Shown here: positions 8,901-15,937 of the stretch, one piece after another
How the letters are laid out: every line of letters starts with the position of its first letter
How positions within the stretch are numbered: position 1 is the first letter of the stretch
Origin: Ferruginibacter lapsinanis
GTDB taxonomy: Bacteria > Bacteroidota > Bacteroidia > Chitinophagales > Chitinophagaceae
Direction: 5' to 3'
Length of the DNA: 64,000 nt
NCBI RefSeq assembly: GCF_020783315.1
Contig: NZ_CP086063.1
Span: 2,220,501-2,284,500, forward strand
Made by a program: the position numbers and the translations under genes
The notes under the pieces: generated by a model
What the model saw: only the letters and a program-made list of their open reading frames with translations
The model's database searches: none
What the model was told of the DNA's origin: nothing

Positions 8901-11269
8901 GCCGCTTAGGGGATATTGTTTGGTATGACCTGAATAAAAATGGTATCCAGGATGGAGGTTTAGAAGTAGGCGTGCCGGGTGTTACAGTTATACTTTATAA
9001 TGCTACAACCGGAGCTGTTATTAAATCAACTACTACAGATGTTAATGGTAAATATTTGTTTACTGATTTACCTGTAGGGTCTTATGTTGTTGGTTTCAAC
9101 AACTTACCTGCCGGATATCAATTAACTGTTAAAGATCAGGGTGCAAATGATGCTACAGATAATGATGCCGACGCTACCACAGGACGTACAGGTATTTATA
9201 CGATTGCTGCTGATGGTACTACAAATCTTACAGTTGACGCAGGTGTTGTATCTAATCCTAACGTTAGAGATGGTAAGGCTACCATTGGTGATAAAGTTTG
9301 GAATGACAAAAATGCTAATGGCATACAAGATACAAACGAACCAGGTATTGCCGGTGTAACAGTAACACTGTATGCAGGTAATGGTACAACTGTTATTGCA
9401 ACAACAACTACTGATGGTTTGGGTAATTATATTTTTACCAATTTAGACGCAGGTAACTATGTTGTAGGATTCAGTGGTTTGCCAGTGGGTTATCAATTTA
9501 CAACTGCAAAAGCAGGTACGGATGGTACAGCTGACAGTGATGCCAATACAACAACAGGAAAAACTACTGCTATAACTTTAGCAGCAGGAGAAGTAAATAC
9601 TTCGCTGGATGCAGGTCTTGTTGCTACTACACCAAAATCTTCTTTAGGCGATAGAGTTTGGTTTGATAGCAATGGAAATGGTATACAGGATGCAGGGGAA
9701 ACTGGTGTGGCAGGCGTTAGTGTGACATTGTATGATGCAGCTAATAATATTCTTAAAACAGCTGCGACTAATACAAATGGTAATTACTTGTTCTCCGACT
9801 TGAATGCAGGAAGTTATGTGATTGGATTTACCAATTTACCAACAGGGTATATTCCAACCATTCAAAATGCATTGGGTAGCAGTACAGAAAATAATAGTGA
9901 TGCTAATGCAGCAGGGGTAACTCCAACAATTGTATTGCCTGCAGTTACAAATGACTTAGTATGGGATATGGGAATTGTGTCTTTAAGCAGAGCATCAGTA
10001 GGTGATTATGTTTGGAGTGATGTGAATGGCGATGGTATCCAAAATGCAACAGAAAAAGGAATTGCAGGTATCACTGTAACATTATATGATAATATGGGTG
10101 TGCCGGTTGCAAACACAATAACTGATGCTAACGGTTTTTATACTTTCAGTAATATCATTCCGGGAACATACATCATTGGATTTAGTAATATTCCTGTGAA
10201 CTCAAGCTTCACTACAAAAAATGCTTCGGGTAGTACAGATGCTAACAACAGTGATGTTAATCCAACGGGTTTAACAGATGCTTTTGTTTTAGTTGGCGGA
10301 CAAATTAAAACAGACGTTGATGCAGGATTGGTATCTAATTTTGCAGCGGTAGGTAATTATGTTTGGTATGATGTGAATGTGAACGGCAGACAAGATGCGA
10401 ACGAACCAGGTGTGCCGGGTGTAGTGGTTACTTTGTACAATGCCAATAATATCAAAGTTGCATCAGCAATCACTGACGGTAATGGGTTGTATTTTATCAA
10501 TAACATACCGGTAGCTTCAACAAGTAACTTTACCATTGTATTTACTAATACGCCTATTAATACACAAGGGTTTACTATAAAAAATGCGCCGGGTACAAAT
10601 GCAAACAATAACAGTGATGCAAGTCCTTCCACAGGGAAGACAGATGCATTCACTTTGTCTCCAGGGCAGATCCGATTAGATATTGACGCAGGTATCATTA
10701 CAACAACAGGCGGTCCGTTACCAATTGCATTTGCAAGTTTGAAAGGTACATATGCTAACGGTATGTCATCATTGAATTGGGCTACTCTGTCAGAATTGAA
10801 TTTCAGCCATTTTGAACTGGAATATTCAACTGATGGTAACAATTTTAATAAGATCACAGATATCAACGCTGTAGGTAATAGTGCGTCACGTATTGATTAC
10901 GGATACAATCATAAACAACCAACAGCAGGTACTAATTATTATCGTTTGAAATTGGTTGATATAGACGGACGTTTTACTTACAGTAATATTGTTGTGTTGA
11001 ACGTAACTGTAAAAGGAATCAGTATAACAGGTGTTTATCCTAATCCATTTATAGATAGAGTAAATGTATCTGTAACTACAGAAAAAAGTGATATTGTTAA
11101 AGTAAGATTGTTTGACCATCTTGGACAATTGATACGCAATCAGCAATCAACTATTCAATCAGGTGTAAACATTATCACTGTAAATAATTTAAGTATGCTT
11201 TCTGCAGGTACTTATATTCTTGAAGTTAGAACAGTTGATAAAGTATTAACACAAAAATTGATCAAATAA
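5987..11269 (+). CDS. Giant T9SS-secreted SdrD_B multi-domain protein
   Basis: 1760 residues. The chosen ATG gives a Sec signal peptide (hydrophobic GILLLLILLVNMDSLMAQ, cleavage near residue 39). A first degenerate SdrD_B domain (LSLGNRVFLDKNRSG) is followed by an unrecognised domain at about 175-375. Ten regular SdrD_B domains then start near 381, 493, 605, 727, 846, 971, 1098, 1218, 1336 and 1453, each opening with a (S/A)xGDxVWxDxNxNGxQDxxE signature of the Ca-binding B-domain type. The end mirrors the upstream protein: a HFELEYSTDG/YYRLKLVDIDGRF domain and a T9SS sorting tail from about 1675 (VYPNPF, GTYILEV, ending LIK). It is probably a paralogue of the upstream gene without the 49-residue repeats. 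Expected to form a long rod on the cell surface; its partner is unknown. Confidence 0.92.
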   Translation: MGNTSTLQKLGFIKPIAKHKLGILLLLILLVNMDSLMAQSLSLGNRVFLDKNRSGKYEATDEPIAFTTVHLYKDLTNDNVPDGAFVGTTMTDANGFYSFVNLTPGNYIVGAVIPAPLAITVLNGGDPDNDIDEDNNAVKMYNGEAIGNSITLTATGEPTNGNSNNTYDIGLYNPILAPDGGKSCFSGTSSIVWAKSTWTANVNDETVTIRTTFAKTFVDNTYGTSAIGWASGHTFSNLVGSDNLTWSIRDANGIEKLKFQQDYISASTSFPSGYGTLGFGGDGASPSVGLASDVLSFRTSMDVNFNNFGYVLTTNSPATDTNYKVNPTYPNWINEVWYEVTVKKSAFGAAGFGYPIVASVHASPSKTGNNTEIVTQSPCADGSIGDYVWNDLNGNGIQDSGEPGISGALVTLTYPNNTTAITTTDANGYYEFKSLLQGNYTVTFTTPSGFVSTTSNQGANDAKDSDPVNGSVVVALGNGQNNLTIDAGFMSPASLGDYVWNDLNGNGIQDAGEPGIEGVTVTLTYPNNTTATTTTNASGAYMFNNLPAGTYSVSFSAPSFYLPISANQGADDTKDSDPVGGIVSSIVLTAGQSNTTIDAGFYIPVGSIGDRVWNDVDKNGVQDFGEIGVAGVTVTLYNSAGVILSTTITDAYGNYLFSNLSVAAAGTDYKVRFSLPAQYRFTGKGQSGDAETDSDADLVTGKTANVTLTPAIKDRTDIDAGIYYTVPAKIGDFIWNDLNGDGFQDAGEPGIAGVTITLYNNAGIAVASTITDNNGYYQFRDVAVGIYTLKVSAPVGFVASPKDAAGDDTKDSDFDPTTLKTNSFIVSNGTVNLTFDGGFVAVPKTLSSVGDRVWVDLNSNDLQDVGEPGVAGVTVELYTGAGVLVSSMLTDAFGYYIFNNLTPGTYYVKFSNIPAGYATVAANVGGLANTAIDSDITGTNGTGTTNTFTLVAGESKVTIDAGIRSASVTNNSRLGDIVWYDLNKNGIQDGGLEVGVPGVTVILYNATTGAVIKSTTTDVNGKYLFTDLPVGSYVVGFNNLPAGYQLTVKDQGANDATDNDADATTGRTGIYTIAADGTTNLTVDAGVVSNPNVRDGKATIGDKVWNDKNANGIQDTNEPGIAGVTVTLYAGNGTTVIATTTTDGLGNYIFTNLDAGNYVVGFSGLPVGYQFTTAKAGTDGTADSDANTTTGKTTAITLAAGEVNTSLDAGLVATTPKSSLGDRVWFDSNGNGIQDAGETGVAGVSVTLYDAANNILKTAATNTNGNYLFSDLNAGSYVIGFTNLPTGYIPTIQNALGSSTENNSDANAAGVTPTIVLPAVTNDLVWDMGIVSLSRASVGDYVWSDVNGDGIQNATEKGIAGITVTLYDNMGVPVANTITDANGFYTFSNIIPGTYIIGFSNIPVNSSFTTKNASGSTDANNSDVNPTGLTDAFVLVGGQIKTDVDAGLVSNFAAVGNYVWYDVNVNGRQDANEPGVPGVVVTLYNANNIKVASAITDGNGLYFINNIPVASTSNFTIVFTNTPINTQGFTIKNAPGTNANNNSDASPSTGKTDAFTLSPGQIRLDIDAGIITTTGGPLPIAFASLKGTYANGMSSLNWATLSELNFSHFELEYSTDGNNFNKITDINAVGNSASRIDYGYNHKQPTAGTNYYRLKLVDIDGRFTYSNIVVLNVTVKGISITGVYPNPFIDRVNVSVTTEKSDIVKVRLFDHLGQLIRNQQSTIQSGVNIITVNNLSMLSAGTYILEVRTVDKVLTQKLIK

Positions 11270-11306
11270 TACGCAGGATTTTTAAATTAGTAACCAAACC
11301 AATCAT

Positions 11307-11343
11307 AAGCGGCTGCCTGAATAAGGTGGCCGTTTTATTTTTT
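11307..11343 (+). terminator. Terminator after the second giant gene
   Basis: A 12-bp stem (AAGCGGCTGCCT pairing with AGGTGGCCGTTT, three G-U pairs) has a 5-nt loop and is followed by a T-rich run. It lies between two convergent genes and may serve both. Confidence 0.7.
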
Positions 11344-11945
11344 CAAAGAATGATTGTTCTGAAGGTTAGGTTCACTCTTGGTGATACAACTTTTGTTGTA
11401 GGTGGTAAACGATGCAACCAGTTTTGTTGAGTAGCGTCTTTCATTACTAAAAGGCTGCCGGTTTCCAGCATAACAGATACTGTTTCTTTTGATTGCTTAT
11501 GTTTAAAGGAGAATTTTCTTTCCGCACCAAAGCTCATAGATGCAATAGCTGCGTTTGGAGCCAGCATTTTTTCGTCATCACTATGCCAGGCCATACCTTC
11601 ATTTCCATTATGGTATAAATTCAATAAGCAGGAATTGAAAGTTGCGTCAGAGATTTTTTCTGCAAGTACTTTAAGTTCCAGTAACTCGTTGGTCCAGGGC
11701 AGGGCCTTTTTGGTGATTTTAGAATAAGTATAATTGAAGTTGCTATCGCCATACCAGGCGGCTTTACGTTTGGTAATAATGTGTTTGCCAAAAATGATCG
11801 CTTCATCATTTTTCCATTCGATATTGTGCAAGAGTTGGTTGAGATAATATTGAGCCAGCTGTTCATTCATTATTTTTCCATAATAAATAACAGTGCCATC
11901 TTTTGGTAATAAATTCAATATCGGTTCATTGGCAAATAGCTTCAT
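11343..11945 (-). CDS. AlkB-like Fe(II)/2-oxoglutarate dioxygenase (alkylation repair)
   Basis: 200 residues, the usual size for short ALKBH2/AlkB-type proteins. Members of this family oxidatively remove 1-methyladenine and 3-methylcytosine lesions from nucleic acid. The iron ligands are visible as H121 and D123 (AWHSDDE) and H178 (WLHRLP). R190 and R196 in RVNLTFR fit the 2-oxoglutarate-binding arginine motif RxNxTFR. N-terminal residues 60-66 (RKAAWYG) match the substrate-lid region of ALKBH2-like enzymes. It stands alone, convergent with the giant gene on its right-hand strand. The family call is firm; the substrate (DNA rather than RNA) is inferred from homologues. Confidence 0.9.
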   Translation of the reverse strand: MKLFANEPILNLLPKDGTVIYYGKIMNEQLAQYYLNQLLHNIEWKNDEAIIFGKHIITKRKAAWYGDSNFNYTYSKITKKALPWTNELLELKVLAEKISDATFNSCLLNLYHNGNEGMAWHSDDEKMLAPNAAIASMSFGAERKFSFKHKQSKETVSVMLETGSLLVMKDATQQNWLHRLPPTTKVVSPRVNLTFRTIIL

Positions 11946-12024
11946 TGTTGTAATAAGAGAATGTGAAAGTACAAATTTGTTACGGTTGAAATATAGGTGT
12001 GTTGAATAAAGGGTGGTAGCAAAA

Positions 12025-12060
12025 TAAAAAAGACTACCACTTGTGGGTAGCCTTTTTTAT
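12025..12060 (-). terminator. Terminator of the tail-fibre-like gene
   Basis: Read on the minus strand, AAAGGCTACC pairs with GGTAGTCTTT around a short loop and is followed by a T run. It lies 17 bp past the stop of the gene at 12077. The flanking A and T runs make it usable from either strand. Confidence 0.8.
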
Positions 12061-12076
12061 TTTCTCAATTGTTATA

Positions 12077-13558
12077 CTATCTTACCATCCTCCATCCGAT
12101 ATAATCGATAGAGCATGTTCTGCTGGTTGTACCTGCAGTCTTTTCTATTTTAAAGAATAGTTTCATTGGAGCCGTAGGGATATTGGTAGTAACTGATCCT
12201 AAATAAGTAGCATCAATGTAATAATCTATTTGTGTACCTGTAGCATTTACTACGGCTTTCAATCTATACCATTGATTGGCATTTACTGTATTGGTTGTAT
12301 TAAAAGTTGTAGAAGTACCTGCAGATCTGGTAGTTGCAACCCACGCTCCTGAGTTGGTGCCGTGAGTATAGGTAAAGTAAATGCCATTGCTAGGAGCTCC
12401 GGCGGTAACAGTACCAGAGGCTAAAACTAAATCTGATAAACCAAAATAAACCGTAAATGCTTGGGCGGCTACAGAAAGATTTTCAATTCTTACTCTTATC
12501 TCATAAATAACTTGTTTACCGCCAACTTTCATTTTGTCAACGTTATTAAAAGACCCTAGGCCAGCAGCTCCGGTTGTAGATGTTCCGGTTGTCAATACGT
12601 GTATACCAGCATAATCATTTCCAGCGCCACCAGCAGTGTATAAAGCTGATGTTCCATCAACTTGTGATGAAGCACCTGTACCACTTGTAGCTTGAGTAAA
12701 TGCAAACTGGTTATCATTTGTACCAGAACCTGCGTATGTATCAAATACAAAATCTTCAAAGTTATCTTGTGTAAAGGTCAATACGTTAGCAGGAGTGGTG
12801 CTTACAAAATCTGATATTGATCTTTTTCTGATCGCACCTGTTGTTCCATCGATCGTTAATAAACTATCTGTGGATGCACCGGTAGATAAAGAACTTAATA
12901 CAAGTGCACTACTGGCTGTAAGTGTATCTGCAAATGATTTTTTACCACCGATCGTTTGAGTGCCGGTAGTAATCAAGCCTCTTGCAGTAGCAGAAGCAGA
13001 TGGAATATTAAAGGTATGTGTACTGCCACTTGAAGAAATGGCAAAATCTGTTCCGCTGGTTCCAACTGCATAAGTTTGCGTTGCACTCGAAATCCCATTC
13101 AGGGTGGTTAAAAAATTTCTTGGGTTAGAGGAATATGGATAATATCCTCCTGCAGTACTATCTACTCTTCGTATATACTTGGTAGATAGCGTAGCAGAAT
13201 CTATTAAAAGCGTGCCAGTTGTTGTAATAGGTCCACCACTTAAACCATAGCCGGTTGATATACTGGTTAGGTTCCCTAACGGTTGCCAGTTAGGAGAGGA
13301 AGGTGTTCCGTTATTTACTTTAAACTTGCTATCGGTTGTATTATACACCAATAACCCTGTTGCAGGTGATGGAATAGCAGTTTGTTCGGTGGTAGTTAAA
13401 CGGGGTATCAATAAACCTTTTGTTGTGCTGCTTATATCAAGCATTGCACTAGTGTCTGGCGAAGAACCGGTTTGATTGATCGCAATATTTTGAGCAGATA
13501 CCTGTAAGAGAGATATTGCAAAAATTATTACACATAGAGGTTTCTTTAGGACTTTCAT
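12077..13558 (-). CDS. Secreted tail-fibre-like protein with beta-sandwich C-terminus
   Basis: 493 residues with a clear signal peptide ([16 protein letters not shown]). The mature start, around [19 protein letters not shown], is the hallmark of a common Bacteroidota family of secreted proteins that resemble phage tail-fibre shafts. It is followed by Gly/Thr/Ser-rich text with repeated short strands (residues 90-250). The last 220 residues, from about [13 protein letters not shown] to the end, look like a concanavalin/LamG-like jelly roll, with the pattern [12 protein letters not shown] and [11 protein letters not shown] typical of such folds. There is no T9SS tail and no chaperone domain. 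The function is unknown; a surface fibre or a carbohydrate-binding role is a guess from architecture. Confidence 0.75.
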   Translation of the reverse strand: MKVLKKPLCVIIFAISLLQVSAQNIAINQTGSSPDTSAMLDISSTTKGLLIPRLTTTEQTAIPSPATGLLVYNTTDSKFKVNNGTPSSPNWQPLGNLTSISTGYGLSGGPITTTGTLLIDSATLSTKYIRRVDSTAGGYYPYSSNPRNFLTTLNGISSATQTYAVGTSGTDFAISSSGSTHTFNIPSASATARGLITTGTQTIGGKKSFADTLTASSALVLSSLSTGASTDSLLTIDGTTGAIRKRSISDFVSTTPANVLTFTQDNFEDFVFDTYAGSGTNDNQFAFTQATSGTGASSQVDGTSALYTAGGAGNDYAGIHVLTTGTSTTGAAGLGSFNNVDKMKVGGKQVIYEIRVRIENLSVAAQAFTVYFGLSDLVLASGTVTAGAPSNGIYFTYTHGTNSGAWVATTRSAGTSTTFNTTNTVNANQWYRLKAVVNATGTQIDYYIDATYLGSVTTNIPTAPMKLFFKIEKTAGTTSRTCSIDYIGWRMVR

Positions 13559-14337
13559 GATTGGATGTTTAGGCTGTAGTATTTTTTCGACGTACTAACA
13601 CCTTAATAAACTCATATTAACAAAAAATATTGTTTAAAGCGTTCAGTTTTTATCAGTTATGATATTGTTTAAATAAAAAAGTGTAGAAAAATTACTATGA
13701 CGAAATATCATTTAAATGGGGTTCTAATCCTTTGCCATATTGCCTTTTATCGTTTTTAATGTGATAAAATACAATATCAATTTTTGGAGTGGTATGATAT
13801 TAAATTTTTTTTTTGAGTTGATCTGTCATTCATTAAAGACATAATAAAATGACTTGATATGTATAAGGTAATGATATAAATAACAAAATGATAGGGTTTC
13901 TACGCGTAGATTAAAATTTTTAATTTACTGATAATCAATATTTATAGCGGCAGCAATAAGAGTAAAACATTAAGTTTCATATGCAAATGTTTGAGATTAT
14001 CCTGTTTTGGGAGTTGCATTACAATAGTGAAACTACGATTGCTAAAAAATGCTTCAAATACATATTAAACATATCTTACCAAGAATTAAGTGCAGAAATT
14101 TTGTTATATAATAACATCGGAGATAGCGCAATTATGCCTTGTACTGATCAGTCAGGATAAGATTGATATTACGGTCATTGTTGCTAATACACTAAAGAGC
14201 TTAATGTGCTATGCATGATAATGTAACAGACATAAAGAATAACAGAGGAAAAATGGTTTATAAATTCAATATATAGGCAGGCTATTTTTTATTAACTTAC
14301 TTCACTAATTAAAATAATTTACTAAATATTCATCTGT
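13559..14337. other. 779-bp AT-rich intergenic region between divergent genes
   Basis: No open frame of note and no RNA gene recognised. It must hold the promoters of both divergent neighbours, but I find no good TTTG-N19-TAnnTTTG match. The one clear element is a perfect 12-bp palindrome, TCTACGCGTAGA, at 13899-13910, a possible protein-binding site. Confidence 0.5.
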
Positions 14338-15738
14338 ATGTGGTCTAAAAACTTGCTAATAGTAGTATTGGTGTTGATCGCTACAACTGTTTCAGCACAA
14401 GTGATTAAAAGTCAGGCTGCATTCCGAATGTTGCAGACCGCTAATACTTTACTTGAAGCGAAACAATTTGAAGCTGCGGAAGAATATTATAGAAGTGGTT
14501 TGTTCAAAGCAATTCAAAATAAAGATTCATACTGCGAAGCATTTGCAAACGAAGGGCTTGGTAATTTATTTACAAAACTTGAGCAGCCGGATTCTGCGAT
14601 CTGGCATTATCAGGTTGCGGTGAAATTATACAAAAACCAGAAGTTAACAGTAATTGCTACTCTTGTAGAAAGTCTATTAAAAAGTGTGCAGGGGATAGGA
14701 GATTTGTATGCCGGAATAGAAATAGGAGCTAAAGGCATTAAATTAAGTGTGATAGATGTAAAATTAAGTAAGGATAGAGAGTATGGGTATACTCTAAAAC
14801 TGGATACTGCTATTAATACAGATGCGGCTTCATTGTCTTATCAAAGTGAGAAAGAAACATCAGATGCGGTAGCTATATTGCTGGATATTATTAACAGCAG
14901 ATTTAAAATACCAGCGAATAAAATTTATGTTGTTGTTAGCAGTGGATTAAGACAAGAACTGGACAAATATAATAAGTTGGAGTATTTTGAATCAATCATA
15001 CGTCCTAAAGGAATGGATGTTGCTATAAAAATCACGTCAATCACACCTGAACAGGAAGCAGAATTAAGTGTATTAGGAATCATACCGCAAAGACATCGGT
15101 TTACTGCAGGCCAGTTAGATATAGGGAGCGGCAATACCAAAGGAGGATATTTTACAGCTAATAAAATATTTGAGCCGATCACTTTTTCTTTAGGCACAAA
15201 ATCTTTTCAGCGTTTGGTTGAATCAACAGCTAAAGGAGATGTTAATGATTTTGCAACAATGGCTGAAAAGTTATGGAATGACAGCTTGTCTAAATATGCT
15301 ATCCGGGAATTCGTCAGTAAAAGAGAGATCAAATTAAAAGACATGCTTTATCTATCCGGAGGAATTGTCTGGGCCATTGTTTCTTTACAACATCCCGAAA
15401 AGATAAATGATAATTATGTAGAGATCACACCAAGTGAAATAGCTACATTCAAAAAGGAAATAGTTCAGAATTATGATAAGCTTACACATCCTGACCTTAC
15501 AATCATACCCTCTCCTGAAGATGTAAAAGCTGCAGGTAAAAATATTGGTCGTGTGTTGAAAACATTTGATCAGAAAGCAATGGTAGCTGGAGCCATATGG
15601 CTAAATCATTTAATGCAGGAAATAACCACTATCAATCCTGCAAAGAAGATCATTTATCCAAAATATGGCTATGTAGGATGGATCAGCGGATATATTATCA
15701 AAAAGGTCACACAACAATACGTTGGACTTGTAAAGTAA
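14338..15738 (+). CDS. Exported TPR protein with Ppx/GppA-like domain
   Basis: 466 residues. Residues 1-20 are a signal peptide (LLIVVLVLIATTVSAQ). Residues 28-110 fit two to three TPR-like helical pairs (AKQFEAAEEYYRSGL, PDSAIWHYQVAVKLY). From about 124 the protein resembles the ASKHA fold of exopolyphosphatase/GppA. A first phosphate-loop-like GIEIGAKGIKLSVIDV is followed by PEQEAELSVLGI, matching the region that carries the catalytic Glu of Ppx. Next comes LDIGSGNTKGGYF near 258, matching the DIGGGSTE loop, and LYLSGG near 337. Canonical Ppx/GppA proteins are cytoplasmic and lack TPRs, so the signal peptide is odd. It may bind or hydrolyse a phosphorylated ligand in the periplasm, or be a catalytically dead sensor. 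The fold call is by motif only. Confidence 0.65.
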   Translation: MWSKNLLIVVLVLIATTVSAQVIKSQAAFRMLQTANTLLEAKQFEAAEEYYRSGLFKAIQNKDSYCEAFANEGLGNLFTKLEQPDSAIWHYQVAVKLYKNQKLTVIATLVESLLKSVQGIGDLYAGIEIGAKGIKLSVIDVKLSKDREYGYTLKLDTAINTDAASLSYQSEKETSDAVAILLDIINSRFKIPANKIYVVVSSGLRQELDKYNKLEYFESIIRPKGMDVAIKITSITPEQEAELSVLGIIPQRHRFTAGQLDIGSGNTKGGYFTANKIFEPITFSLGTKSFQRLVESTAKGDVNDFATMAEKLWNDSLSKYAIREFVSKREIKLKDMLYLSGGIVWAIVSLQHPEKINDNYVEITPSEIATFKKEIVQNYDKLTHPDLTIIPSPEDVKAAGKNIGRVLKTFDQKAMVAGAIWLNHLMQEITTINPAKKIIYPKYGYVGWISGYIIKKVTQQYVGLVK

Positions 15739-15807
15739 TTATTGAATGAGCCTTCCCATTATTTATTTCAATCAACAGAAAACTAAGAATATTGCAGCAT
15801 TGATAAT

Positions 15808-15837
15808 CATCATGTTGACTTTTTAAACAACATGATG
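15808..15837. promoter_or_regulatory. Perfect 10-bp inverted repeat upstream of the histidine kinase
   Basis: CATCATGTTG at 15808-15817 and CAACATGATG at 15828-15837 are exact complements separated by 10 bp. Partial echoes (caactgatgttgtgatgttg) follow at 15849-15867. There is no T run, so an operator is more likely than a terminator. It lies 70 bp after the Ppx-like gene and 100 bp before the kinase start. Confidence 0.4.
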
Positions 15838-15937
15838 TGATAAATGTCAACTGATGTTGTGATGTTGGTCATATAATATCGTTGTATCCTCAGATACATT
15901 TGTGTTGGCTATTATAAATATCAATAAAACCAACCTT

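Noticed and set aside
10357..10866. 169-codon open frame on the minus strand
   Set aside because: It is the antisense shadow of the repetitive SdrD_B gene and shows no domain or signal of its own.
12077..13558. Tail-fibre-like protein as evidence for a prophage
   Set aside because: It has a Sec signal peptide and no phage structural, lysis or integrase gene is near.
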